Positions 33,446 to 42,853 of a DNA stretch of 64,000 nucleotides are shown piece by piece. Made by a program: the position numbers and the translations under genes. A model generated the notes under the pieces. The model did no database searches. It saw only the letters and a list, made by a program, of their open reading frames with translations, and was not told where the DNA came from. Every line of letters begins with the position of its first letter. Position 1 is the stretch's first letter. Source of the stretch: B33-G16 sp964611035 (lineage in GTDB: Bacteria; Desulfobacterota; DSM-4660; Desulfatiglandales; B25-G16); NCBI GenBank assembly GCA_964611035.1, contig CAZSWT010000009.1:1-64000 (forward strand), given 5' to 3'.

Positions 33446-34421
33446 ACCATCCAAGGTAGTATTATTTGTAGTTCTGATTTTTTTTATCGCCCTCCCCATA
33501 TCCCTTGATTTTTTACTGGGGACCCGATTAGGCAAGTATTTTTCCTGGCTTGAAAGCGGTATCAGTATCGGCGGGACAAAAGTCACCATAATAAACGTAG
33601 CCTATCTCATTATTTTTCTCATTTTTTTCACTTTTCTCTCCAGGATCATCAGGGAGGCATTGAAAAACAGGGTTCTTCCTCGAACCAAGCTGGATATTGG
33701 GGCACGGGCATCATTTGTAAATGTTGTTATTTACACCTTTTGGATTCTGGCTATCTATACAGGGATAAATATTTTAGGAATTAACCTTTCGTCCCTTGCA
33801 TTTATGGCAGGCGCCCTTGGGATTGGGATTGGTTTTGGGTTGCAGAATATTGTCAATAATTTTATAAGCGGAATCATCCTTCTCTTTGATCCCTCTATCC
33901 AGGTAGGTGATATGGTCCAGATAGGTGAGGATTGGGGGACAGTAAATAGAATAAATATACGGACTACCATAGTCCAAACCTTTGATAATGCATCCCTGAT
34001 TATCCCCAACTCTCAAATGCTTTCAAACAGGGTTACCAACTGGTCTTTTAAGGATCCAAAAGTCAGGCGCCAGGTGGATGTTGGCGTGGCTTATGGCTCT
34101 GATGTTCAGAAGGTGCGCGCAATTCTGTTACAGATTGTTAATGATATGCCTGAGATGATGGATGATCCTGCCCCCCGGGTAGATTTCACTGATTTTGGTG
34201 ACAGTGCACTTATATTCAGGATTAGGTTCTGGATTACCTCGCCGGAGTTCTGGTTAGCCGCACCAACAGAGCTCAGGTTTAGAATTGATGAGGAATTCAA
34301 GAAAAATGGTGTAGAGATCGCCTTCCCTCAACAGGATATTCATATCAGAAGTGCCTCTGGTCTGGAGGAAATCTTTAATAGGAGAGATTATTCACAGAAG
34401 ATACCGAAAGATCAAAAGTGA
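33429..34421 (+). CDS. mscS: MscS-family mechanosensitive channel
   Basis: This 330-residue inner-membrane channel releases solutes on hypo-osmotic shock. It has about four membrane helices (about 11-28, 55-73, 95-113, 118-140). The pore-lining helix with the MscS pattern is AGALGIGIGFGLQNIVNNF (about 121-139). It is followed by the beta domain QVGDMVQIGEDWGTVNRIN (about 158-176) and the C-terminal cytoplasmic chamber. Its start lies inside the Smr gene. Confidence 0.9.
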   Translation: MKEKFRPSKVVLFVVLIFFIALPISLDFLLGTRLGKYFSWLESGISIGGTKVTIINVAYLIIFLIFFTFLSRIIREALKNRVLPRTKLDIGARASFVNVVIYTFWILAIYTGINILGINLSSLAFMAGALGIGIGFGLQNIVNNFISGIILLFDPSIQVGDMVQIGEDWGTVNRINIRTTIVQTFDNASLIIPNSQMLSNRVTNWSFKDPKVRRQVDVGVAYGSDVQKVRAILLQIVNDMPEMMDDPAPRVDFTDFGDSALIFRIRFWITSPEFWLAAPTELRFRIDEEFKKNGVEIAFPQQDIHIRSASGLEEIFNRRDYSQKIPKDQK

Positions 34422-34713
34422 GTTTCAGGTTTGAAAAAATGTTATTCCTTGTCTTGCATTTTATTTCTAAAAGGTAACTACACAGGTTCAAAGTTCCAGG
34501 TTCACGCCTGCCCGCACCCCGATAAATCGGGGGACAGGCGGGGTTCAATGGTTATTTGTTGAACCATTAATCCCGATTTCATCGGGAAACTGTGAACGTT
34601 GAACCTGACAACCTGGTTAGTTACGATTTATCTTCTATTATGTAGCATCGACAATAAGCGGACAGAAGGGAAAGTTGATATACAGTAAATCATGGAAAAT
34701 GAGGTAGGTGATT
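34422..34713. repeat. Dispersed palindromes before sucC
   Basis: The gap holds the inverted pieces GTTCAAAGTTCCAGGTTCA (about 34486) and GTGAACGTTGAACCTGACAA (about 34592), a CCCCGATAAATCGGGG palindrome (about 34517-34532) and an ATCCCGATTTCATCGGGA palindrome (about 34569). Related words occur at 53526-53600. These are typical extragenic repeats of this genome. Confidence 0.55.
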
Positions 34714-35880
34714 ATGAAAATTCACGAATTTCAGGCAAAGGATCTGTTTCGAAATTTTGGGATACCGGTTCCATCCGGCACATTAGCTACAACACCAGGC
34801 CAGGCAGTGGAAAATGCAAAGAGCATTCCCGGTCCTCCATGGGTAGTGAAGGCCCAGATCCATGCTGGTGGGCGAGGAAAAGGTGGTGGAGTAAGATTGG
34901 TGAGGAGTCTTGAGGAAATAAACAAAGCAGCTGATGAGATTCTCTCTAATCCTCTAATCACACCACAGACCGGTCCTGCGGGGCAAAAGGTTCGGCAGGT
35001 ATTAATAGAGGAAGGATTGGATATTGATAGGGAGTTCTATCTTGGTATTGTTATTGATCGAAAGCTGGAATCTCCTGTGATGATATTCAGCCAGGCAGGT
35101 GGAATGGAGATTGAAGAGGTCTCTGCTAAGCATCCGGAATTAGTTTTAATTGAAACCATAGATAGCAACCATGGGTTTATGCCATATCAGGCAAGAAATT
35201 TTTTCTATGCCCTTGACCCAATGCCCGATAAAAAGGTGTTTAAAGAATTTTCTGCAATAATGACCAGGTTGTATAAATTATTTCTATCCAAAGATTGTTC
35301 ACTAGTTGAGATCAATCCCCTAATTCTTACAAAATCAGGCAATGTGGTTGCCCTGGATGCAAAAATCAACTTTGATGACAATGCCCTATTCAGACAAAAG
35401 GAAATTGCGCAACTCCATGATCCCCAGGAAATGGATGAGCTGGAGGTAAAGGCTACCGAGTCTAATTTGAACTACATTAGACTGGATGGCAATATTGGTG
35501 CCATGGTAAATGGAGCAGGACTGGCAATGGCTACTATGGATGTTATTAAACTGGCAGGTGCTGAACCAGCCAATTTTTTGGATGTTGGTGGCGGTGCAAG
35601 CGAGGAGATGGTTACAAACGGGTTAAAAATTATACTGAGTGACGAAAGAGTCAAGGCAATCTTGATCAATATATTTGGCGGCATAATGAGATGTGATGTC
35701 CTGGCGCGAGGTGTGGTAAAGGCTGCTAAAGAGGTGGAAATCAATGTTCCCCTTATAGTGAGGTTAGAAGGGACAAATGTAGAGGAGGGAAGAGAGATCT
35801 TAAAAAATTCAGATCTTGATTTTTCAGTTGCTCAAGATATTGAAGAGGCCGCCAGAATGATAGCCAAGCAAGTGAGTTAG
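34714..35880 (+). CDS. sucC: Succinyl-CoA ligase (ADP-forming), beta subunit
   Basis: This 388-residue ATP-grasp subunit of succinyl-CoA synthetase forms succinyl-phosphate on the way between succinyl-CoA and succinate. Characteristic stretches are MKIHEFQAKDLFRNFGIPVP at the start, WVVKAQIHAGGRGKGGGV (ATP-grasp lysine), and NIFGGIMRCDVLARGVV near the end. I choose ATG 34714 with GAGGTAGGTG upstream; the frame could begin with GTG 34708. sucD follows, but 194 bp away, because an inverted-repeat unit has inserted between them. Confidence 0.94.
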   Translation: MKIHEFQAKDLFRNFGIPVPSGTLATTPGQAVENAKSIPGPPWVVKAQIHAGGRGKGGGVRLVRSLEEINKAADEILSNPLITPQTGPAGQKVRQVLIEEGLDIDREFYLGIVIDRKLESPVMIFSQAGGMEIEEVSAKHPELVLIETIDSNHGFMPYQARNFFYALDPMPDKKVFKEFSAIMTRLYKLFLSKDCSLVEINPLILTKSGNVVALDAKINFDDNALFRQKEIAQLHDPQEMDELEVKATESNLNYIRLDGNIGAMVNGAGLAMATMDVIKLAGAEPANFLDVGGGASEEMVTNGLKIILSDERVKAILINIFGGIMRCDVLARGVVKAAKEVEINVPLIVRLEGTNVEEGREILKNSDLDFSVAQDIEEAARMIAKQVS

Positions 35881-35901
35881 GTAGCTGTCATGTAACTTTT
35901 C

Positions 35902-36036
35902 AGCCACTAAGTCACCAAGGCACAAAGGAAAAAATAAATTATATTACTCTATTAATAGGGTAAGATTTCATTGCAATGTATAGATCATTATACCCGGGAT
36001 TAACAATAATCTTCGTGACTTTGTGTCTTTGTGGCA
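35902..36036. repeat. Gene-less inverted-repeat unit between sucC and sucD
   Basis: The left end AGCCACTAAGTCACCAAGGC and onward is the inverted complement of the right end CTTCGTGACTTTGTGTCTTT and onward. The same ends bound the GxxExxY gene at 62831-63286 and two other gene-less units (50035-50169, 55504-55676). It separates the normally adjacent sucC and sucD. Confidence 0.7.
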
Positions 36037-36074
36037 ACAAAATGGGGTAATATAAATAGAAATGGGGTAATCGT

Positions 36075-36944
36075 ATGGGTATCTTAGTTGATAAGAATAC
36101 AAAGGTTGTTGTCCAGGGTATTACAGGAAACGAAGGGACATTCCATACAAAACAAATGCTGGCTTATGGCACCAATATTGTGGCAGGGGTGACACCTGGT
36201 AAAGGTGGAGAAGGGGTTGAAGGTATACCGGTTTTAAATAGGGTAAAGGATGCGGTGGATATTTACAGTGCCAATACCTCATGCATTTTTGTGCCACCAC
36301 CATTTGCCGCTGACGCCATGATCGAAGCCGCTGATGCAGGAATAGATGTCATTGTGTGCATTACTGAGGGGATTCCCACGCTTGATATGATTAAGGCAGT
36401 TACCTTTATTAGAAAGTGTGGCGCCGTCCTGATCGGCCCAAACACTCCGGGAATTATCTCACCAGGGAAGACAAAGGTGGGGATAATGCCAGGTCAAGTA
36501 CACAAACAGGGAGGTATTGGTGTGCTTTCCAGGAGTGGGACCCTTACCTATGAGGTTGTGGACCAATTGACACGGGTTGGGTTGGGGCAATCTACCTGTA
36601 TTGGTTTAGGTGGAGATCCAATCGTCGGAGCTTCCTTTGTAGATCATTTAAGACGATTTAAAGAGGATACAGAAACAAAGGGCGTTGTCCTTATCGGGGA
36701 GATAGGTGGCACGGCTGAGGAAGAGGCCGCAGAGTACATAGAAGAAGAATTTGATAAGCCTGTAGCTGCCTTTATTGCCGGACAAACAGCGCCCCCTGGA
36801 AGACGGATGGGCCATGCCGGGGCTATAATTTCTGGGGGTAAGGGAAAGGCCGAGGATAAGATAAATGCCCTTAAATCTCATGGAATAACTGTGGTTCTCA
36901 ATCTTGGGCAATTGGGAAAGACGGCCTTACAGGTCTTTAAGTGA
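36075..36944 (+). CDS. sucD: Succinyl-CoA ligase (ADP-forming), alpha subunit
   Basis: This 289-residue CoA-binding subunit carries the phosphorylated histidine in RRMGHAGAII (about His246). Its N-terminal Rossmann domain (VVQGITGNEGTFHTKQMLAYG) and GPNTPGIISPG are family hallmarks. It pairs with sucC for substrate-level phosphorylation in a tricarboxylic-acid or methylmalonyl-CoA route, consistent with methylmalonyl-CoA epimerase at 54446-54847. It lies after a repeat insertion and may need its own promoter or read-through. Confidence 0.95.
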   Translation: MGILVDKNTKVVVQGITGNEGTFHTKQMLAYGTNIVAGVTPGKGGEGVEGIPVLNRVKDAVDIYSANTSCIFVPPPFAADAMIEAADAGIDVIVCITEGIPTLDMIKAVTFIRKCGAVLIGPNTPGIISPGKTKVGIMPGQVHKQGGIGVLSRSGTLTYEVVDQLTRVGLGQSTCIGLGGDPIVGASFVDHLRRFKEDTETKGVVLIGEIGGTAEEEAAEYIEEEFDKPVAAFIAGQTAPPGRRMGHAGAIISGGKGKAEDKINALKSHGITVVLNLGQLGKTALQVFK

Positions 36945-37270
36945 TGTCAGTGGTCCGTTGTAGGTTGTCAGTAGTAACAAAGATGGAGAGATATGGCAGT
37001 AGACAATTATTAAAAGATATTACCCTATTTTCAAATCCCTTGTTAAAGATTAGGTGCTGTAGGTTGCCTGTTGTATCTATATTTTCAGAAAATAAGCAAC
37101 TTATGAGATAGGCTGACGCTTATTTACTATCCCTCTGAGTTAACTAATTTTATGTTCTACACTACGGACAACCGACAACTTTCAACGGACACCATCAAAG
37201 ATTGATTGACTTGTTTAAATAAAATTATTATAAAGAGGATAAACAGGTTATTTCTTAAAGAGGTGTATAA
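36945..37270. other. Intergenic region with inverted repeat, upstream of tatA
   Basis: GTCCGTTGTAGGTTGTCAGT near 36953 and ACGGACAACCGACAACTTTC near 37165 form a loose inverted pair, a style of dispersed repeat also seen at 54866-54900 and 55979-56030. No gene is evident. Confidence 0.45.
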
Positions 37271-37468
37271 ATGTTTGGTCTTGGCATGCCAGAATTGCTT
37301 ATAATTCTTGTTATTATCCTGGTAATTTTCGGTGCAGGGAAACTTCCTCAAATTGGAAAAGGTCTCGGTCAGGGGATAAAAAATTTCAAGGACTCAACCA
37401 AGTCCACCAAGGAAAGCCCTGAAGAAATACCTGAGGATGCGGGTGATAATAAGAAGAATGAGACTTAA
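37271..37468 (+). CDS. tatA: Sec-independent (Tat) translocase protein TatA/E
   Basis: This 65-residue protein has the TatA design: a very short N-terminus, a single membrane helix (PELLIILVIILVIFGAGKLP, residues 7-26), then an amphipathic helix with the FG motif and a charged tail. It builds the pore of the twin-arginine pathway, which exports folded proteins. TatC is not in this window. AAAGAGGTG precedes the ATG. Confidence 0.93.
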   Translation: MFGLGMPELLIILVIILVIFGAGKLPQIGKGLGQGIKNFKDSTKSTKESPEEIPEDAGDNKKNET

Positions 37469-37519
37469 AGACTAAATGATATCCCTCCCCAGGCAGATTA
37501 TTAATAAGCTTCTGGCTTA

Positions 37520-37960
37520 TTAAAATGGTATATCGTCTTCAGGTTCTTCTGGCCCTGCCGTAGGAGTGGCCTCTGCTGGCTCTTCAGTGGGAAAACGTTC
37601 CTCGGTAGATTCAGCCTCTGCTGTTTTGCCTGCCCTATCCAGCATCTGCATTCTCCAGGCAATAATCTCTGTTGTATACCTTTTATTTCCATCCCGATCT
37701 TCCCAGTCTCTCGTTTGTAAACTACCTTCTATATAAACGAGGCTGCCTTTATGCAAGTATTCACCACAGATCTCCCCCAGTCTTCTCCAGGCCACGATTC
37801 TATGCCATTCAGTCCTCTCTTGCTTTTCACCTTCTTTATTTGTCCATTGATCCTTTGTGGCTATCCTAAAGTTAGCAACAGCCGCTCCGCTTGGTGTGTA
37901 TCGTAATTCAGGATCGGCACCAAGGTTACCAATTAACATTACCTTATTTAAACTCGCCAT
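37520..37960 (-). CDS. ssb: Single-stranded DNA-binding protein
   Basis: A 146-residue SSB with an N-terminal OB fold (MLIGNLGADPELRYTPSG at residues 9-26, WHRIVAWRRLGEICGEYLHKG in the middle), a disordered acidic linker, and the conserved C-terminal tip DDIPF. The tip recruits replication and repair proteins. On the minus strand a GGGGGATAG lies before the ATG. It is transcribed divergently from nothing close by and convergently with tatA. Confidence 0.95.
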   Translation of the reverse strand: MASLNKVMLIGNLGADPELRYTPSGAAVANFRIATKDQWTNKEGEKQERTEWHRIVAWRRLGEICGEYLHKGSLVYIEGSLQTRDWEDRDGNKRYTTEIIAWRMQMLDRAGKTAEAESTEERFPTEEPAEATPTAGPEEPEDDIPF

Positions 37961-38057
37961 AACTATCCCCCTCTTATAGAAAGTGTATAGAAAAGATTTA
38001 TCACATTAGAGAAAATTTTCAAACAAAATATCGTAACTTCTCAATAAGTTCGGGTTC

Positions 38058-38132
38058 TGTCATTGCGAGCAAAGCGAAGCAATCTCTATTATAGCAATGA
38101 GATTGCCACGTCGCTCCACTCCTCGCAATGAC
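38058..38132. repeat. Extragenic palindrome of the CATTGCGAG type
   Basis: TCATTGCGAGCAAAGCGAAG runs into an inverted complement ending ACTCCTCGCAATGAC, making a hairpin of about 75 bp. Part of another copy occurs at 60098-60127. This repeat family is widespread in Desulfobacterota-type genomes. Confidence 0.6.
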
Positions 38133-38222
38133 GGCAAATGGCATTGGCAAGGAATTATCCAAACTTATTGAAAAGGTACAAAATATCTAATTCATAACCA
38201 ATAAGCTTACCGTACGTTTATA

Positions 38223-39158
38223 TTAAATACGAAATAACAATCTATGCCCTTGTTGTTGATCTAATCGTTTCAGGCCTGCATTGTGAGCCCATTTCAGGGC
38301 CGTTGAATATTCCTCTACTGAGATCCTGTTATTAAGATATTCATCCTGATATGCGGTACCACACGGCCTATATTGATCCATAACATTTACATATGTATTA
38401 TCTGATATCTCTTTAGAGAGAAATTCCATGATATCCCTGGTTCCGGCAATCCCATGAGGCATTACAAGGTGCCGCACCAGCAATCCTCTTTCAGCAATAC
38501 CGTTCTTGTCTATTTTTAAATCACCCACCTGGGCATACATTTCTTTAAAGGCCCTAATGGCAATTTCTCTGTAATCCGATGCGCTGCAATATCTATCTGC
38601 CCATTTTTTATCCCAGAACTTAAAATCAGGCATATAGATATCAATAATGCCTTCCAGGAGCTTAAGGGTTTCCACCCTCTCATAACCACCACTATTATAT
38701 ACTATTGGAATATGTAGACCATGCTCTACAGCCAGTAAAAGAGCTTCCAGTATCTGAGGAACAACATGGGTAGGAGTAACCAGGTTTATGTTATGACAAC
38801 CCTTGTTTTGCAACGCTATCATTATTGCTGCTAAATCCTTTGCTTCCATCTCTATCCCCTCACCGAGATGGCTTATCTCGTAGTTCTGACAAAAAGAGCA
38901 GCGGAGATTGCAAAAGGAAAAAAAGATGGTACCTGAGCCGAATCTGCCAACGAGAGGTGCCTCTTCTCCAAAATGGGCATTATAACTTGCAACCTTTGCC
39001 CTTCTACCAGTTTGGCAGACCCCTTTTTCGTTATTTAAACGGTCAACTGCACACTGTCTGGGGCAAAGGCTACATTCCTTTAACAAATCAGTAGCCTCTT
39101 TCACCCTTTTTAGAAGTTGACCTTCTTTGTATAGTTGAAGATAAGAGGGCACGTACAT
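38223..39158 (-). CDS. PflX-like radical SAM protein
   Basis: This 311-residue radical SAM enzyme resembles the pyruvate formate-lyase activating enzyme-like PflX family. The cluster motif is CNLRCSFCQN (CxxxCxxC). The N-terminal part holds four cysteines (ECSLCPRQCAVDRLN...GVCQTGRR), probably a second iron-sulfur or zinc site. The target protein is unknown; some relatives occur with glycyl-radical or AMMECR1 systems, none of which is nearby. It is in the same direction as rarA and the receiver gene and may share their transcript. Confidence 0.87.
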   Translation of the reverse strand: MYVPSYLQLYKEGQLLKRVKEATDLLKECSLCPRQCAVDRLNNEKGVCQTGRRAKVASYNAHFGEEAPLVGRFGSGTIFFSFCNLRCSFCQNYEISHLGEGIEMEAKDLAAIMIALQNKGCHNINLVTPTHVVPQILEALLLAVEHGLHIPIVYNSGGYERVETLKLLEGIIDIYMPDFKFWDKKWADRYCSASDYREIAIRAFKEMYAQVGDLKIDKNGIAERGLLVRHLVMPHGIAGTRDIMEFLSKEISDNTYVNVMDQYRPCGTAYQDEYLNNRISVEEYSTALKWAHNAGLKRLDQQQGHRLLFRI

Positions 39159-39267
39159 AATAAATAAGTATCTAAAATACCTAAATTGTTTGGAACAGTT
39201 TAATTAGTTGAATTAGTTAACCAATAAAGCCAACTAAACCAATAAAACTAATTAAACAGATCAAATT

Positions 39268-40572
39268 CTATTGCTTTGGAACCCTCAAATTTGTTCGCTC
39301 TATTATCCTCTTTTTTATCTCTTTTTCAAATCCCCTATCACCAGGATGATAGAATATCCTTTTTTTGATTTTTTCAGGTAGGTACTCCTGTTTTACATGA
39401 TTTTCCGGGTAATCATGAGGATAAATATAGCCTTGAGAGTACCCTATCTCTTTCATCAGTTTTGTTGGAGCATTCCTCAAGTGCATGGGTACTGACTGAG
39501 GGCCTGATTCTTCAATTTCCTTTATTACGGATTTCTCTGCTGAATACAGTGTGTTGCTCTTTGGGGCTGTTGCTAAATAAACGACTGCCTGGGCAAGGGA
39601 GAGTTTTGCTTCTGGTGGGCCTATTCTTTCCCAGGCTTGATAGGCTGTGAGTGCTATTGTAAAAGCATTAGGATCAGCAAGGCCAACATCCTCAGATGCA
39701 AATCGAATCAGCCTCCTGCCTATAAAAAGTGGATCTTCACCTGCTTCCAGCATTCTATAGAGCCAGTAAATAGAGGCCTGAGGATCACTTCCCCTCATGC
39801 TCTTATGAAGTGCTGATATAAGATTGTAATGTTCCTCACCGTTTTTATCATAGGTGAGGGGTTTTTTATTCAAGGCACGTGCAACAGTAGCCAGGTTTAA
39901 TGCCCTTTTATTATTTGTATCCGGGTTAAGAAAATAGGTGGCAGACTCCAAGTTGTTAAGCGCACATCTCACATCTCCATGTGAGACACTTATGATATAT
40001 TTTAAGGCATTTTCTTCAATTGTAATATTTAGGTTCCCGAGTCCCCTCTTTTTATCTTTAAGGGCCCTGTTCAAAATAATGGCCATATCCTTAAATCCTA
40101 AAGCTTTCAAGGTCATAACCCTGGTTCTTGAAAGCAGTGGTGGTATAATTTCAAATGAGGGATTCTGTGTGGTAGCTCCAATGAGAATAATCAGGCCATT
40201 TTCGACATGGGGCAAAAAGGCATCCTGTTGTGCCTTATTAAAGCGATGAATCTCATCGACAAAGAGGATAGTCGATTTTAGCTCATACCTAAATGTCTTT
40301 TTTGCTGATTCAATGACTTTTCTTAACTCATTAACCCCAGAGAGGACTGCCGAAAATGATTGAAAAGGGCAATTACTGTATTGTGCTATCAACCTTGCAA
40401 TAGTTGTTTTGCCTGAACCTGGTGGTCCCCAGAATATTATTGAAAACAGGTTACCTGTCTCGAGTGACCTTCTTAATGCCCTTGAAGGACCGAGAATGTG
40501 ATCCTGCCCTAAGACCTCTTCAATCCTTTCCGGTCGCATCCTGGTTGCGAGGGGTATTGTTTTGAGATCCAT
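39268..40572 (-). CDS. rarA: Replication-associated recombination ATPase RarA/MgsA
   Basis: A 434-residue AAA+ ATPase related to clamp loaders, acting at stalled replication forks. Visible are Walker A GPPGSGKTT (about 50-58), Walker B LFVDEIHRF (about 104-112), the arginine finger region LLSRTRVMTL and the C-terminal tetramerisation domain. The length is typical. It lies 18 bp downstream of a small receiver-domain gene on the minus strand. Confidence 0.95.
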   Translation of the reverse strand: MDLKTIPLATRMRPERIEEVLGQDHILGPSRALRRSLETGNLFSIIFWGPPGSGKTTIARLIAQYSNCPFQSFSAVLSGVNELRKVIESAKKTFRYELKSTILFVDEIHRFNKAQQDAFLPHVENGLIILIGATTQNPSFEIIPPLLSRTRVMTLKALGFKDMAIILNRALKDKKRGLGNLNITIEENALKYIISVSHGDVRCALNNLESATYFLNPDTNNKRALNLATVARALNKKPLTYDKNGEEHYNLISALHKSMRGSDPQASIYWLYRMLEAGEDPLFIGRRLIRFASEDVGLADPNAFTIALTAYQAWERIGPPEAKLSLAQAVVYLATAPKSNTLYSAEKSVIKEIEESGPQSVPMHLRNAPTKLMKEIGYSQGYIYPHDYPENHVKQEYLPEKIKKRIFYHPGDRGFEKEIKKRIIERTNLRVPKQ

Positions 40573-40590
40573 TATTTTATCCTGCCGGCA

Positions 40591-41010
40591 TTATAATTGA
40601 ACAAGATCGTTCACAAGATTTATTGTTTTATCTATGTAAAGAGGTGCGCTCAAAACGAGATCTACACCAGCGTTCTTAGCCTCCTTAGTACTCAGTTCCC
40701 GATCCCATCCTTTAATAAGCAAAATAGGTGTTCTTTGACTGATTTTCTTGATTCTTTTTGCTACACTCAAACTGCCTGTACCAGGCAGGGGAATATCCAT
40801 TATAACCAGGTCAAATTTTCCCTTGCCCTTTTCAAATTTTTTTATCCCGTCAAAACCGACTGAACAGGTAACTACAGTATGTCCTTTAGCCCTCAGTATC
40901 CTGGCCAATATATCCCTGATAACATACTCATAGACGATAACAAGGATGGTGGTCTCTTTTGATTTCCTTTTTGCTAACTCTTTCATGAATAGATTCTCAC
41001 GATGCTCCAC
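40591..41010 (-). CDS. Stand-alone degenerate response-regulator receiver domain
   Basis: A 139-residue protein consisting of one CheY-like receiver. The phospho-acceptor Asp is present (LVIMDIPLPG). The upstream acidic pair, normally DD, reads VIVYEY, so one acidic residue is missing. The conserved Lys of the KP switch is replaced (LSAPL). Phosphorylation may therefore be weak or absent. A second in-frame ATG at codon 9 is possible. It is probably co-transcribed with rarA downstream. Confidence 0.75.
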   Translation of the reverse strand: MEHRENLFMKELAKRKSKETTILVIVYEYVIRDILARILRAKGHTVVTCSVGFDGIKKFEKGKGKFDLVIMDIPLPGTGSLSVAKRIKKISQRTPILLIKGWDRELSTKEAKNAGVDLVLSAPLYIDKTINLVNDLVQL

Positions 41011-41075
41011 TTTAAAAAAATCAGAAAATTTTTTATATAAAAAAGCTTGAAGCTATTCTTCCTTTACCATATGAT

Positions 41076-41085
41076 AACGTTAGCC
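41076..41085 (+). other. Left core site of the R-M cassette
   Basis: AACGTTAGCC contains the core G-TT-AGCC (GTT at 41079-41081). The same AACGTTAG occurs at the right end (44084-44091). In the circular form of a cassette the sequence TTAGCC would join the attC right arm and pair with its GCTAAC box. It is the likely left junction of the unit. Confidence 0.5.
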
Positions 41086-41173
41086 TGCTATAGAAACTTC
41101 CATCATAATAAAAGAGTGTAAATTTAGACAAAGATTTTTTATATTGGAAGTTGATTATAATAAGGAAAACTTA

Positions 41174-42853
41174 ATGAAACAATTAGCATTATTTGAAAAA
41201 GAAGATATAACTCAAAAGAATAATCATAAGGCAGAATCTTATAAAGGCATTTATGCTCTTCATAAGTATTGGTCAAAAAAACCATATAATATAATTCGAA
41301 ATTTTATAACAAAATATACCGAAGAAGGTGAAATAGTCCTTGATCCGTTCTGTGGTTCTGGTATTTCAATAACAGAAGCGATAATAACCAATAGAAAAGC
41401 AATTGGCATTGATATTAATCCAATTTCAATTTTTATTACCGAGCAATTAATAAACAAAATTCCGCCACAAAAAACATTACATGAATATGAAAAATTGAAG
41501 TCAGAAGTAAAAAGCCAGATAGATGGTTTTTACAAAGTTAAAAGGGCTTCAGAAGAATACATTGGGACTCATTTTATCTGGAAAGAAAATGAATTGATTG
41601 AACTTTGGTATAACAAATTTAATGGTAAAAAAGGTAAAATAATTGATACACCCTCTCCAGAAGATATAGAATTTGCAAAGAGTTTCTCATACAAAAATAT
41701 TCCATATCATTACCCCCAAAGGAAATTCTTCCATAATACAAGAATAAATGCATATCGTAACAAGCATGTTTACGAATTATTTACACCTAGAAATTTACAT
41801 GCGCTTTCAATTCTTCTAAATAAAATCGAAAACATTGAAAATGATAAGATAAGCAACCTTTTAAAATTTGTTTTTACATCATCAGTCGGACAAGCCAGTA
41901 AGATGGTATTTGTTGTTAAAAGAAGGGGAAAATATACAGGTGATGATGATAAAAAAATTGAAAGGAAAGAAGTTGGCAGTTGGGTTATTGGCTATTGGGT
42001 CCCGAAAGAAAATTTTGAAATAAATGTTTGGAATTGCTTTGAAAATAAATTTAGAAAAACCTTAAAAGCAAAAAGTGAACAGTATAGTAGATCTTTCGAA
42101 GTCAAAAAAGCGGAAAATTTTAATGAATTAACCAATGATAAAAATTTATTATTGATAAATTTGCCATCACAAAAAGTATTAAAAAATTTCCCTGATGAAT
42201 CCGTTGATTACATAATTACTGACCCACCTCATGGCAATAGACAACCCTATCTTGAATTGAGTATGATGTGGAATGAATGGCTAAAATTTAATGTAGATTA
42301 TAGTGATGAAATTATTATAAGTGAATCAAAAGATAGAAATAAAGACGTAAAAGACTATTTCAAACTTTTAAATATTGCTCTTGAAGAAATTGTAAGAGTA
42401 TTAAAACCAAACAAATATTTTTCTCTGATATTTAATAGTCTTGATGATGAAACATGGATTAATCTTATTAAGAAAATGAATGAATTAAATTTGGATCTGC
42501 ATAAGGTTGAAACACTGGGTTATTCTGCAAACTCCGTCGTTCAAGACACAAGAGAAAAAGGATTAAAAACAGATTTTATTATTACATTTAAAAAAGTGAA
42601 AAATAAAATATCTAAAAATCTACAATTAGTCTATTTAAATTCTGAAAGAAGTCATATCGTTAAATTAATAAATGAATATCTTTCTCAATCAATATATGGA
42701 CAGTTAGAAACTTATCAAATTTTAAATTTATTATTTTCGGATTTATTGCATTCGAACAAATTCATGAAATTAACTGATATACTCAAGATACTGGAAAAGG
42801 ATTTTCGAAAAGATAATAAATGGAAAAAGGGAAATTTGTATGGAATTGCCTGA
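41174..42853 (+). CDS. DNA methyltransferase of a two-gene R-M cassette
   Basis: A 559-residue AdoMet-dependent DNA methyltransferase. The AdoMet motif is VLDPFCGSGISITEA (about 56-70) and the catalytic motif is ITDPPHG (about 348-354), a DPPY variant with His in place of Tyr, so adenine or cytosine N-methylation is likely. The order (motif I first) differs from the type III Mod elsewhere in the window. I choose ATG 41174 with AATAAGGAAAAC upstream, rather than the TTG at 41144. It overlaps the presumed endonuclease gene by 14 bp. The region is markedly AT-rich compared with its surroundings, which suggests transfer. Confidence 0.83.
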   Translation: MKQLALFEKEDITQKNNHKAESYKGIYALHKYWSKKPYNIIRNFITKYTEEGEIVLDPFCGSGISITEAIITNRKAIGIDINPISIFITEQLINKIPPQKTLHEYEKLKSEVKSQIDGFYKVKRASEEYIGTHFIWKENELIELWYNKFNGKKGKIIDTPSPEDIEFAKSFSYKNIPYHYPQRKFFHNTRINAYRNKHVYELFTPRNLHALSILLNKIENIENDKISNLLKFVFTSSVGQASKMVFVVKRRGKYTGDDDKKIERKEVGSWVIGYWVPKENFEINVWNCFENKFRKTLKAKSEQYSRSFEVKKAENFNELTNDKNLLLINLPSQKVLKNFPDESVDYIITDPPHGNRQPYLELSMMWNEWLKFNVDYSDEIIISESKDRNKDVKDYFKLLNIALEEIVRVLKPNKYFSLIFNSLDDETWINLIKKMNELNLDLHKVETLGYSANSVVQDTREKGLKTDFIITFKKVKNKISKNLQLVYLNSERSHIVKLINEYLSQSIYGQLETYQILNLLFSDLLHSNKFMKLTDILKILEKDFRKDNKWKKGNLYGIA

